From positions 434,001 to 498,000 of the forward strand of contig NZ_SJSA01000002.1 in assembly GCF_004766125.1 (NCBI RefSeq): 64,000 nucleotides of DNA, written 5' to 3'. Positions 1-7,780 of the stretch are shown one piece after another. The notes under the pieces were generated by a model, which did no database searches, had not been told where the DNA came from, and was given only the letters and a program-made list of their open reading frames with translations. This stretch comes from Duncaniella freteri (lineage in GTDB: Bacteria; Bacteroidota; Bacteroidia; Bacteroidales; Muribaculaceae). Both the position numbers and the translations under genes were made by a program. Each line of letters opens with the position of its first letter. The first letter of the stretch is position 1.

Positions 1-1862
1 CTGTAGCCGTCAGCTCCGATCTCCTCTGCGAAGTGCTGGCTCACCGGGGCTCCTCCCACCATCACTTTCACTTTATCTCGTATGCCTTCCTCTTCAAGAG
101 CACTGATCACATCCTTCATGTATGTCATTGTAGTGGTGAGAAGAGCACTCATGCATAGGATGTCAGGCTCATTTTCGCGGATGGCATCGACAAAATCCGA
201 GGCAGGGACATCTATTCCTATATTTATCACTTCAAAGCCGCAACCTTCAAGCATTGAGGCAACAAGGTTCTTGCCTATGTCGTGCAGATCACCCTTTACA
301 GTGCCTATAACTACCTTTCCGACTGTTGCCGATTTTGTCCCGGAAAGCATAGGCTTGAGCAATTCAAGAGCTGATTTCATCGCTCTGCCTGCCATGAGCA
401 GTTGAGGCACATAAGCTTTGCCGTCCTGGAATCTTTGCCCCACTTCGCTCATTGCACTTATCATCTGTCCGTTGATAATGTCCTGAGGCTTGTGTCCGTC
501 ATCCAATGCTTTACGAGTCGCAGCAGTTGCAGCATCACCGTTGCCGGCTACTATGGCGTCGAACACACTCATCGCCACAGGTGTATCATCTTTTGCCTGA
601 ATAACTGATGGCTTGACAGGAACTCCGGGGATTCTTGATGTCTTAAGTCTTTGGGAAGATATGGGTCTGCGCTCCTCATCCCCTTCGATCTTACTGATAA
701 TACGGTTGATTTCGAGGTTTGCTTCAAATGGTCGGAGAGGAGTGGGGGTGTCAATTCTGATCACATCATCTGTGTATTCATGTGCAATCCCTGGACGTTC
801 ACGATACTCATCAACTATTTTCATAGCCTCTTCAACTTCAGCTTCGTTGTGGAAGTCCATCTCAAGATGCACGCCATCAGTCCCGATATTGTCAAGTAGC
901 GGACGCAGTTCGTCGATAGTTACCCAGCATGCCATGATGCTCTTGCCTCCGTTTAATATACGTCGGTAAAGATCGTACCATTTGGGGGAGCCGCCCTGTG
1001 GCTCTCCTACGCCTGGTGTCCACTGTATGGCATTGAGTTCTTCTATTTCGAGTAGTGCCGGCAGGTGGCGCATAGCTCCCACGCCATCAAGATGGTATAG
1101 AGTGTAATCTATCTTCTGGCATTGTTCACGGATAAATGGCTGTACAAACCGTCGATAGTCCGCCTCGCTTATCATTGTTGATATGTCGCTCTGTAGTTTT
1201 GACATCCTCCCCGGAGCCCAGGAAGAGAAATAACAGAATGCCATTTCATCACCTTCACGTACTATGTCATACAGTTCATCGTACACTCTGAAATATATGT
1301 CGTTGATCTGTTGCATCTGATGCTCAAGGACATCAGGCTGAATCACAGTATCGAGAAGTACTTTGTCAGTTCCTTTTATTGCTGCAAGAACGTCAAGCCC
1401 TTCCATGAGGTCGGGCATTCCTACATAATAATTCCCGTTTGCCTTTTCCTTTACTGTCCTTAGCAGCTCTTTATGAAGCAGGAAGTTAGGATGCTGTGGA
1501 TCAAATGTTATATCATCGGTGTAGGCGGGGTCGGGGTGTATCCATATGGTGTCCTCGCCACCCTCGAATACGCCACCCAGTATTGCGGCAAGTGATCCTG
1601 GACCAAGCTGAGTGTTTGCCACAGGAAGCATGTCTGCCATAAGCGAGCTATGTGCCACATACCAGTCAAGATAATCAGCTCTCCATTTGGGGTCGAACCA
1701 CTTTTGATCAAGTGATTTCGGGGTGGGAGGGGCCTGCACTTCGGCATGAGGCTTTACACCTGTCTGAAAGTGTTCCCACATATTGAGGACAATTCCTTTG
1801 TGGTTCCACCAGTCTATATAATGACGCTTGGTCTCTTCAAGATTCGGTTTCCAGGTATTCAT
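1..1862 (-). CDS. URO-D family methyltransferase fused to a corrinoid-binding protein (partial, runs off the left edge)
   Basis: The reading frame is open from an ATG at 1862 to the left edge, about 620 codons with no stop. The first 390 residues or so resemble the uroporphyrinogen decarboxylase-like fold used by corrinoid methyltransferases. The C-terminal part looks like a helical cap followed by a B12-binding domain. It carries the base-off cobalamin motif D-x-H-x-x-G at D525, H527 and G530, and a later VGGAP loop. In the MtaB/MtaC and MtbB/MtbC systems these roles sit on separate chains, so here the substrate methyltransferase and its corrinoid carrier appear to be one protein. It is four bases from the upstream GH31 gene and probably in its operon. 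The methyl donor cannot be read from the sequence. The C-terminus is missing from the window. Confidence 0.85.
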   Translation of the reverse strand, partial: MNTWKPNLEETKRHYIDWWNHKGIVLNMWEHFQTGVKPHAEVQAPPTPKSLDQKWFDPKWRADYLDWYVAHSSLMADMLPVANTQLGPGSLAAILGGVFEGGEDTIWIHPDPAYTDDITFDPQHPNFLLHKELLRTVKEKANGNYYVGMPDLMEGLDVLAAIKGTDKVLLDTVIQPDVLEHQMQQINDIYFRVYDELYDIVREGDEMAFCYFSSWAPGRMSKLQSDISTMISEADYRRFVQPFIREQCQKIDYTLYHLDGVGAMRHLPALLEIEELNAIQWTPGVGEPQGGSPKWYDLYRRILNGGKSIMACWVTIDELRPLLDNIGTDGVHLEMDFHNEAEVEEAMKIVDEYRERPGIAHEYTDDVIRIDTPTPLRPFEANLEINRIISKIEGDEERRPISSQRLKTSRIPGVPVKPSVIQAKDDTPVAMSVFDAIVAGNGDAATAATRKALDDGHKPQDIINGQMISAMSEVGQRFQDGKAYVPQLLMAGRAMKSALELLKPMLSGTKSATVGKVVIGTVKGDLHDIGKNLVASMLEGCGFEVINIGIDVPASDFVDAIRENEPDILCMSALLTTTMTYMKDVISALEEEGIRDKVKVMVGGAPVSQHFAEEIGADGY

Positions 1863-1866
1863 GATA

Positions 1867-4125
1867 TTAGTTGAAAAGCTTTTCATTCCATATGCCACGG
1901 AATGAATCGTCGATGGTCAGATTTATAGTTTTGGAGAGATCCATGTCATCAGTGCAGTCTACAGGCTCGGGATAGAATGGAATTATAGAGCCCGGACGTA
2001 CATATACGGGCATATTTTCCATTGTCACATCCTTATTTTTAAGCCATCTGCCTCCTGTGACTTTTTCAGCAGTGAAGAAGTCGACCCATTCACCTTCGGG
2101 AAGATATATGTCGCGACGGTTTTCCGAATTCATGACCGGTGCTACAAGGAAACTGTCACCGAAGTAGTATTGGTCGTCGATGTGGTAACATGTGGGGTCA
2201 TCAGCATTGTGGAATATCATCGCCTGTACTATTGTTGACCCGCCTTCTGTAGCTTTGCGGCTCTCTTGCAGGATATATGGAATTAGGGCATAGCGGAGTT
2301 TCCACCATTTTTTCACCGATTGAGCGATTGTCGGATAGTGCCAAGGCTCTCGCTTATTGGTGCCGTGATATCGCATATGGGAAGAGAATACGCCAAACTG
2401 GGTCCATCGTAGATATACATCGTCACTGACCACTGAGTTCATGAAGTTGGGAAGTGTATGGAAGCCCGGCACATCATGGCTCCAGAAAGCGAATCCGGAA
2501 AGACCGAAATGCAGTCCTCCCTTCAGAGAACCAGCCAGTCCGTCCCACGAACTGCAAGAGTCTCCTCCCCAGTGCAAAGGATAACGCTGACATCCTGCCC
2601 ATGCTGCACGGGCCCATACAATACCGTCGCCTGTTACATCTTTGGTTATCTCATAGGCTGCTTTCTGATAGAGCAGGGCATACAGATTGTTAAGGAGTTC
2701 GGGACTCATCCCTTTGTACATGGCATCCATATGGATGTTCTCTCCGAAATCAGTCTTTATACATACCACTCCCATGTCAAGTAGATTCTTAAGCAGACCT
2801 TTATACCATTCTGTTGCAGCAGGATAGGTGAAGTCAATTGTTCCGGCATAGTCCAGGGCGGAGAAATTGGAGCCTTCCGATTCCTGGATTTTGGTGATAG
2901 GGGCAATATAGTCGTTGGCTACAGCCTCGTCGATCTGCGCTGCGTCCTTTGCAACATAAGGCAACTGCCAGAGCGAGACGCGGAATCCTCTGTCTTTAAG
3001 GCTGTGTATAAATCCTTCAGGATCGGGAAAACGTTCTTCATTGAATTTCCATTCACACAGCCAGTCAGTGCGGAACCATCCTGTGTCCATGTGTATTACA
3101 TCGCATGGGTAGTGCTCCTCACGCAGACGGTCGCATATGCCGTTAACCTCATCGGCACTGAAATATGTCATTCTGCTCATCCATATTCCGAAACTCCACA
3201 ATGGCGGCATCGACGGATAGCCGGTAAGGTCACGATAGCCGCGGATGATTTCCTCAAACGAATCACCTCCGATAAGGAATGCGTCAATAAGCGGCTGATA
3301 GCTCATGAATTGAACTGATCGTGTGGAGTGCCCCGCAAGTGACAACTTGCAGTGAGAGGTGGTATGATAGAATGTTCCGTAAAGTCGGCTTGACACATAG
3401 AACGGTATGTTCTTGTATGTGCGGACATTGTTTACACCCTGTCCGTCCTGATTTTTGAGGAAGAAAGTTCTTCCGCTAAGGTCCATTTTGGCAAAACGCT
3501 CTCCGGTGCCTCCAAAACATTCGTCATGTGTGCATTCGAATGAGAGTGTTGCTCGTTCATTGCCGCTGTCCATCTTGCAATAAGCGATAGGAAGTGCGTC
3601 ATAACGAGGAGGGGAGAAGTGATCGTAGGCTGCAAGCCTGATCTCTCTCTTGCCGTCGGGATACAGACGTAGATCAATGGTCTCCTGAGGGTCAGGCAGA
3701 AGGGTGCTCCAACGGTCGAGCAATGGCTCTCTCATATTTATTACCGCACGTGTTATGCCGTCTGCTGTTGAGATAATCCATTCTCCGTCTTTTAGGACGG
3801 ATTTAAGAGGCATTTTCTTTACGCGTTCAGTAAGAATGAGCATTTCGGACTCGTCACTCATGTCCAGTTCCTCAAATCCCATGAATACACGCGTTATCTT
3901 CGGTCCATACTGTCGGAGTATCAGGGTATGGTTTTCGCGTGGAGCCGTGGTGTCAGCTGCCATATCATTTGAGAGAATCTGTTTTTGGAAAGGCACAGTG
4001 ATGTGTATGTCTCCATCCTTCTCCTCTACAGATGATGGAGCACACGCTTTCCATAAAGATTCATTCTTGCTTAGGTCAAGATCGAAATCAAGAAAATCAA
4101 ATAAATGATAATTGGTCGGTTTCAT
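1867..4125 (-). CDS. GH31 alpha-glucosidase/alpha-xylosidase family protein
   Basis: This 752-residue protein has the GH31 signatures. The nucleophile motif KTDFGE places the catalytic Asp at D459. The acid/base motif HWGGDS places it at D522, followed by the typical GLSGFAFWSHD stretch. The wording of both motifs is closest to YicI-type alpha-xylosidases, whose usual length (about 770) matches. No signal peptide is visible, so it probably acts in the cytoplasm on short oligosaccharides. It starts directly after the beta-helix gene stop and ends 4 bases before the corrinoid fusion gene, so the three are probably co-transcribed. Alpha-xylosidase is the best guess. Alpha-glucosidase or sulfoquinovosidase activity is less likely but not excluded. 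Confidence 0.88.
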   Translation of the reverse strand: MKPTNYHLFDFLDFDLDLSKNESLWKACAPSSVEEKDGDIHITVPFQKQILSNDMAADTTAPRENHTLILRQYGPKITRVFMGFEELDMSDESEMLILTERVKKMPLKSVLKDGEWIISTADGITRAVINMREPLLDRWSTLLPDPQETIDLRLYPDGKREIRLAAYDHFSPPRYDALPIAYCKMDSGNERATLSFECTHDECFGGTGERFAKMDLSGRTFFLKNQDGQGVNNVRTYKNIPFYVSSRLYGTFYHTTSHCKLSLAGHSTRSVQFMSYQPLIDAFLIGGDSFEEIIRGYRDLTGYPSMPPLWSFGIWMSRMTYFSADEVNGICDRLREEHYPCDVIHMDTGWFRTDWLCEWKFNEERFPDPEGFIHSLKDRGFRVSLWQLPYVAKDAAQIDEAVANDYIAPITKIQESEGSNFSALDYAGTIDFTYPAATEWYKGLLKNLLDMGVVCIKTDFGENIHMDAMYKGMSPELLNNLYALLYQKAAYEITKDVTGDGIVWARAAWAGCQRYPLHWGGDSCSSWDGLAGSLKGGLHFGLSGFAFWSHDVPGFHTLPNFMNSVVSDDVYLRWTQFGVFSSHMRYHGTNKREPWHYPTIAQSVKKWWKLRYALIPYILQESRKATEGGSTIVQAMIFHNADDPTCYHIDDQYYFGDSFLVAPVMNSENRRDIYLPEGEWVDFFTAEKVTGGRWLKNKDVTMENMPVYVRPGSIIPFYPEPVDCTDDMDLSKTINLTIDDSFRGIWNEKLFN

Positions 4126-5943
4126 TTAATTTAGTTTTACGTGAGGTCCGTTATTCCTTATTATCATAGCCGGACCTGGACGGTTATAGCCGAATTCAGC
4201 GTCCGGACAATAATTGTTCTCTACTGTAAATCCGTCGGTTGCCTCATCAAAATAGATGTAGAAACCTCGGTCGTTAGTTGCATACGGTGCTTTGATCAGA
4301 TGCTCTATGCGGTTGTCTCTGATTATAGATCCAGGCTGATTGGATAGTGTGTATATGCCTCCTGTATCATATAACTGGCCGCCGAAATGATGCACATGAT
4401 TGCCTGTGATGCGGTTGTTTCGCATACTGCTTACAAGCGGAGTCCAACCCCATCCGATGCATATGCCTGAATAGTTTACGTGCGCCACCTCATTGTCGGC
4501 TATAGTTATGTCGTGTACATATCCCGCTCCGATGCCTACACAACCCCAATCTTCGTTGGTAGCATTGGTTATCGTGTTGGATTTCACGAGGATGTCGTGG
4601 CATATGTCACGATCATTGTCAGGCAGATATGGGATATGGGTCTCAAATCCTCCGTCCGGGAATGTCCCTATCTGTATGGCTGTTCCGCCGATATCGGTGA
4701 ATGTGCATTCTGTCACATTACAATCCGAATCTCCTGCCACATAATCAAGGCCTGTGGCTGCGATATGTGCAAACAGGCAGTTGTGGAAATCTATTCCGGA
4801 GGAATTGCTGACTGTGATTGCAGCCTCAGGTCTGGCAATCCAAGCCTGGTTCTCAAGCTCGGCCTTCTCAGGCAGTCCCGGGACAGCGAGCTTATATGCA
4901 TCAATGAGCCTGAATCCTCCCTGAAGTGTGACATGTCCTTCCATGGATGGACGCAGCCATGAGGCATATTCGAATGATATGTTTTCAAATTTGACATTGC
5001 ACACTTTTCTTTCGGGGTTTCCGACAATCCTAACGAGAGTCTCAAGAGCAGGTGCTATGATTTTGGATTTATTAGGGTCAGAGCCATCCTCAGGATAATA
5101 ATATATTTTACCGGATGGATAGTCCTGGTACCATTCACCGGGAGTGTCGAGAAGTTGTAATGCATTAGTGAAATAATAGGATGAATTACCCTTCTCTCCT
5201 CCGATCACAGGCTGGGGCCAAGGATGTTCAAATTCAAGGCGGCTTTCCGGATCATGGAAACTTACCACAAGATTCCCTTTGGAATCGTGCCTCATATCTT
5301 TGACACGGAGTATTGCTATTGCCCATCTTTGATGAACCACCATCTCAAGAGAGTTGGCTTCGGCAATGTCGAAGTCTGTGTTTGGGACTGTGATAGTTCG
5401 ATCGGAAGTATTGAAGTCAATCATGCGATCCATTACGCCAGGTGCGAATTGGGATGATCTTTGAGCTTTTTTACCATCGACATACAACTGTCTGGTCTCC
5501 ACAATGCGATGCCCCTTTGTTGGAGCGTCCGCCATCCATATCTTTCCGATAAGGGCATTTGGTATTCTTGGATCATTCCTTACGATTTCCCATCCTTTTA
5601 TTTCCGTTCCTCCGCTTATTACAGCTTTGCTGTCATTTGCTGAACGGAATATGGTCGGTGAGGATGATGTGCCGCTATCCTCGGGTCTGATGAATAGAGA
5701 TTCCGACAGAGTATAGTTACCATCTGCAAGAATTATCTGTATTGTATCGGCGGCTTCAGGGCTTTTAAGCCTGCGCCATTCGCGTGCTCTTCTTAATGCT
5801 TCGGCCGGAGTCTTTATGGGGGCATTGAGCGAGCCATCCGCTCTATCGTCACCTGCCGGTGATACATATATGTTGCCGGATGTCGCAGATAGTGCAGCCG
5901 CCGAAATGAAAATTGATAGTAATGAATGCTGTAATGGACGCAT
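4126..5943 (-). CDS. Secreted right-handed parallel beta-helix protein, probable glycan-active enzyme
   Basis: This 605-residue protein begins with a hydrophobic signal peptide (about residues 1-22) followed by the IYVSPAGDD start typical of secreted beta-helix enzymes. The middle contains the LLDTPGEWYQD...IYYYPEDG segment seen in many Bacteroidota carbohydrate-active beta-helix proteins. Residues 370-590 carry repeated Asn/Gly-rich rungs (NNRITGNHVHHFGG and similar). Candidate families are GH141-like (fucosidase or xylanase) or another unclassified beta-helix hydrolase. I cannot assign a catalytic pair. It is the first gene of a probable operon with a GH31 enzyme and a corrinoid methyltransferase, so it may make the oligosaccharide that they process. 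Confidence 0.75.
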   Translation of the reverse strand: MRPLQHSLLSIFISAAALSATSGNIYVSPAGDDRADGSLNAPIKTPAEALRRAREWRRLKSPEAADTIQIILADGNYTLSESLFIRPEDSGTSSSPTIFRSANDSKAVISGGTEIKGWEIVRNDPRIPNALIGKIWMADAPTKGHRIVETRQLYVDGKKAQRSSQFAPGVMDRMIDFNTSDRTITVPNTDFDIAEANSLEMVVHQRWAIAILRVKDMRHDSKGNLVVSFHDPESRLEFEHPWPQPVIGGEKGNSSYYFTNALQLLDTPGEWYQDYPSGKIYYYPEDGSDPNKSKIIAPALETLVRIVGNPERKVCNVKFENISFEYASWLRPSMEGHVTLQGGFRLIDAYKLAVPGLPEKAELENQAWIARPEAAITVSNSSGIDFHNCLFAHIAATGLDYVAGDSDCNVTECTFTDIGGTAIQIGTFPDGGFETHIPYLPDNDRDICHDILVKSNTITNATNEDWGCVGIGAGYVHDITIADNEVAHVNYSGICIGWGWTPLVSSMRNNRITGNHVHHFGGQLYDTGGIYTLSNQPGSIIRDNRIEHLIKAPYATNDRGFYIYFDEATDGFTVENNYCPDAEFGYNRPGPAMIIRNNGPHVKLN

Positions 5944-5974
5944 ATCCTATATGAGTCTTTGATTTAAGGTGATG

Positions 5975-6006
5975 CAAATTTACATAAAATGTACGAAAAG
6001 TAAAAA
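5975..6006 (-). promoter_or_regulatory. Probable leftward promoter of the beta-helix/GH31/corrinoid operon
   Basis: The minus strand reads TAAATTTG at 5982-5975, a perfect match to the Bacteroidota -7 element TAnnTTTG. Twenty bases further upstream the -33 position reads TTTT rather than TTTG. It lies 31 bases upstream of the ATG at 5943 and back-to-back with a rightward promoter. Confidence 0.55.
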
Positions 6007-6011
6007 TGAAT

Positions 6012-6043
6012 GTGATAAAATTGTACAAAAAGAGTTATATTTG
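6012..6043 (+). promoter_or_regulatory. Probable rightward promoter of the methyltransferase/activator pair
   Basis: TATATTTG at 6036-6043 fits the -7 consensus exactly. The -33 region is weak (TGTG near 6011-6014). Because this element lies downstream of an in-frame ATG at 6006, the true start of the following gene is more likely the ATG at 6090. Confidence 0.5.
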
Positions 6044-6089
6044 CACGCCAAAACGACAATATCGTATCAGACCAGTACATCTCATACAC

Positions 6090-7100
6090 ATGAAAAAGAA
6101 AATCAATATGACCGAATGGATGCGTGGCATCATATCTCGCAAAGATGTTGTGGCGATCCCTGTAATGACGCATCCGGGAATAGAAATAACCGGTAATAGT
6201 GTGCTCAACGCTGTTACTGACGGACATGTGCATCACAAATCGATTGAGGCTTTGGCTGCGAAGTATCCGACGGCTGCTGCAACAGTCATTATGGACCTGA
6301 CCGTCGAGGCTGAGGCTTTCGGAGCGCAGATTGCATTCAGTGAGAATGAGGTGCCTGCGGTCATAGGGCATCTTCTTGATTCTGCTGCGGATATCGACCG
6401 ATTGGTGGTCCCCTCACTTCATTCCGGTCGTGTGCCACAATATCTCAAAGCCAACCTTCTTGCTGCACGTACAATAACTGACCGTCCTGTGATAGGCGGA
6501 TGTATCGGTCCGTTCTCTCTTGCCGGACGTCTTTATGACATGTCGGAGATAATGATGCTCATATATCAGGACCCGGCTGCCGCACACCGCTTGCTTGCCA
6601 AGTGCAGTGAATTCATATTGAAATTATGCATGGCACTCAAGGAGACAGGTGTGAATGGTGTGATGATGGCTGAACCGGCGGCAGGACTGATGTCTGATGA
6701 TGACTGCAAGCGTTTCTCGTCCGACTATGTAAAAGATATCGTCGATCAGGTGCAGGACGACTATTTCACTGTCATATTACATAATTGCGGCAACACCGGT
6801 CATTGCACAAAGGCTATGGTGGCGACAGGTGCCGGAGCGTATCATTTCGGCAACAAATGCGACATGGCGGAAGTGACAGCCGAGGTTCCTGAAGGAGCTC
6901 TGTCAATGGGTAATCTTGATCCGGTGTCGGTATTCAAGGACGCTACTCCGGAGGATGTGAGGCGTGACACTCTCGATCTTCTTGAAAAGATGCGCCAATA
7001 CCCCAATTTTGTGTTGTCAAGCGGTTGCGATACTCCTCCTCATACATCATTGGAAAATATCGATGCATTTTTTGATGCTCTTGCCGAGTTTAACCGATGA
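6090..7100 (+). CDS. Methylcobamide methyltransferase, MtaA/MtbA-like (URO-D family)
   Basis: About 336 residues with the URO-D/MtaA fold. The zinc-ligand pattern of methylcobamide:acceptor methyltransferases is present: H231-x-C233 (HNCGN) and C313 (SSGCDTPP), counting from the ATG at 6090. Members take the methyl group from a corrinoid protein and pass it to a thiol or to tetrahydrofolate. Bacteroidota do not normally make coenzyme M, so a folate acceptor is plausible (inference). I chose 6090 because a probable promoter lies between the longer start at 6006 and this ATG. The stop overlaps the start of the reactivation gene by 4 bases. Its likely methyl donor is the corrinoid fusion at 1-1862. 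Confidence 0.82.
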   Translation: MKKKINMTEWMRGIISRKDVVAIPVMTHPGIEITGNSVLNAVTDGHVHHKSIEALAAKYPTAAATVIMDLTVEAEAFGAQIAFSENEVPAVIGHLLDSAADIDRLVVPSLHSGRVPQYLKANLLAARTITDRPVIGGCIGPFSLAGRLYDMSEIMMLIYQDPAAAHRLLAKCSEFILKLCMALKETGVNGVMMAEPAAGLMSDDDCKRFSSDYVKDIVDQVQDDYFTVILHNCGNTGHCTKAMVATGAGAYHFGNKCDMAEVTAEVPEGALSMGNLDPVSVFKDATPEDVRRDTLDLLEKMRQYPNFVLSSGCDTPPHTSLENIDAFFDALAEFNR

Positions 7101-7780
7101 TTTCCGGCACGCTATCTTATTCCGATTTAAAGATTACCCCATCTGACCTGTATGTTCAGATGGGGTATGGTGATTCTATCCCTGATGAAATGACTCTCAG
7201 AGAGGCTGAATCTGTTCTCAACGAGATAAAATTTTGGCTTAATGCTCAATATTGTTTCTTTATTTCAGATGGAGAGTTGGACGAAGGCAGCTCCGTTATC
7301 ATCTCGATGGGCAGAGAGCACAGAATAGGTAGGGTCATAGCCAGGCAACTAAGGGGGGCAAAGCGTTACGCATATTTCGTGGCGACTGCGGGAGATGAAT
7401 TCGAGGAATATCAACATCGGCTCATGGCTACAGGGGATATGGTAAAAGTTTTCATCGCTGATTCCATAGGGAGTGTGATTGCCGAAAAGGCTGCCGACCG
7501 AATGGAAGAGGCTCTTGAAGCACTGCTTTTGCCATCAGGATGGAAGCATACCAATCGTTTCAGTCCGGGTTATTGCGGCTGGGATGTGAGCGGACAGCAG
7601 CAATTGTTCCCGATGTTTCCTGACGGGAAGCCATGTGGCGTGACGCTGTCATCATCAAGCCTCATGACTCCCATCAAGTCGGTAAGCGGTGTAATCGGTC
7701 TCGGTCCCGATGTACGGAAACTCGATTATTCCTGTGGTCTGTGCGGACTTTCCCAATGTTATAAGAGACGACGGACTTAA
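7097..7780 (+). CDS. MetH activation domain-like corrinoid reactivation protein
   Basis: This 227-residue protein resembles the AdoMet-binding activation domain of cobalamin-dependent methionine synthase. It shows RFSPGYCGWDVSGQ near residue 155 and a SSLMTPIKSVSG stretch near residue 195, both typical of that domain. Such stand-alone proteins accompany corrinoid methyltransferases and are thought to reduce and remethylate inactive cob(II)alamin. The C-terminus ends in a cysteine cluster, C-x-x-C-x(4)-C (SCGLCGLSQC), which may bind metal or an Fe-S centre. It overlaps the upstream methyltransferase by ATGA. Its stop codon overlaps the convergent PFOR stop. Confidence 0.83.
   Translation: MISGTLSYSDLKITPSDLYVQMGYGDSIPDEMTLREAESVLNEIKFWLNAQYCFFISDGELDEGSSVIISMGREHRIGRVIARQLRGAKRYAYFVATAGDEFEEYQHRLMATGDMVKVFIADSIGSVIAEKAADRMEEALEALLLPSGWKHTNRFSPGYCGWDVSGQQQLFPMFPDGKPCGVTLSSSSLMTPIKSVSGVIGLGPDVRKLDYSCGLCGLSQCYKRRRT

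Noticed and set aside
6006..6089. Longer start for the methylcobamide methyltransferase gene at 6006
   Set aside because: A full -7 promoter element lies at 6036-6043, downstream of that ATG, and the added residues are unconserved and rich in Ile/Lys/Tyr. The ATG at 6090 fits better.
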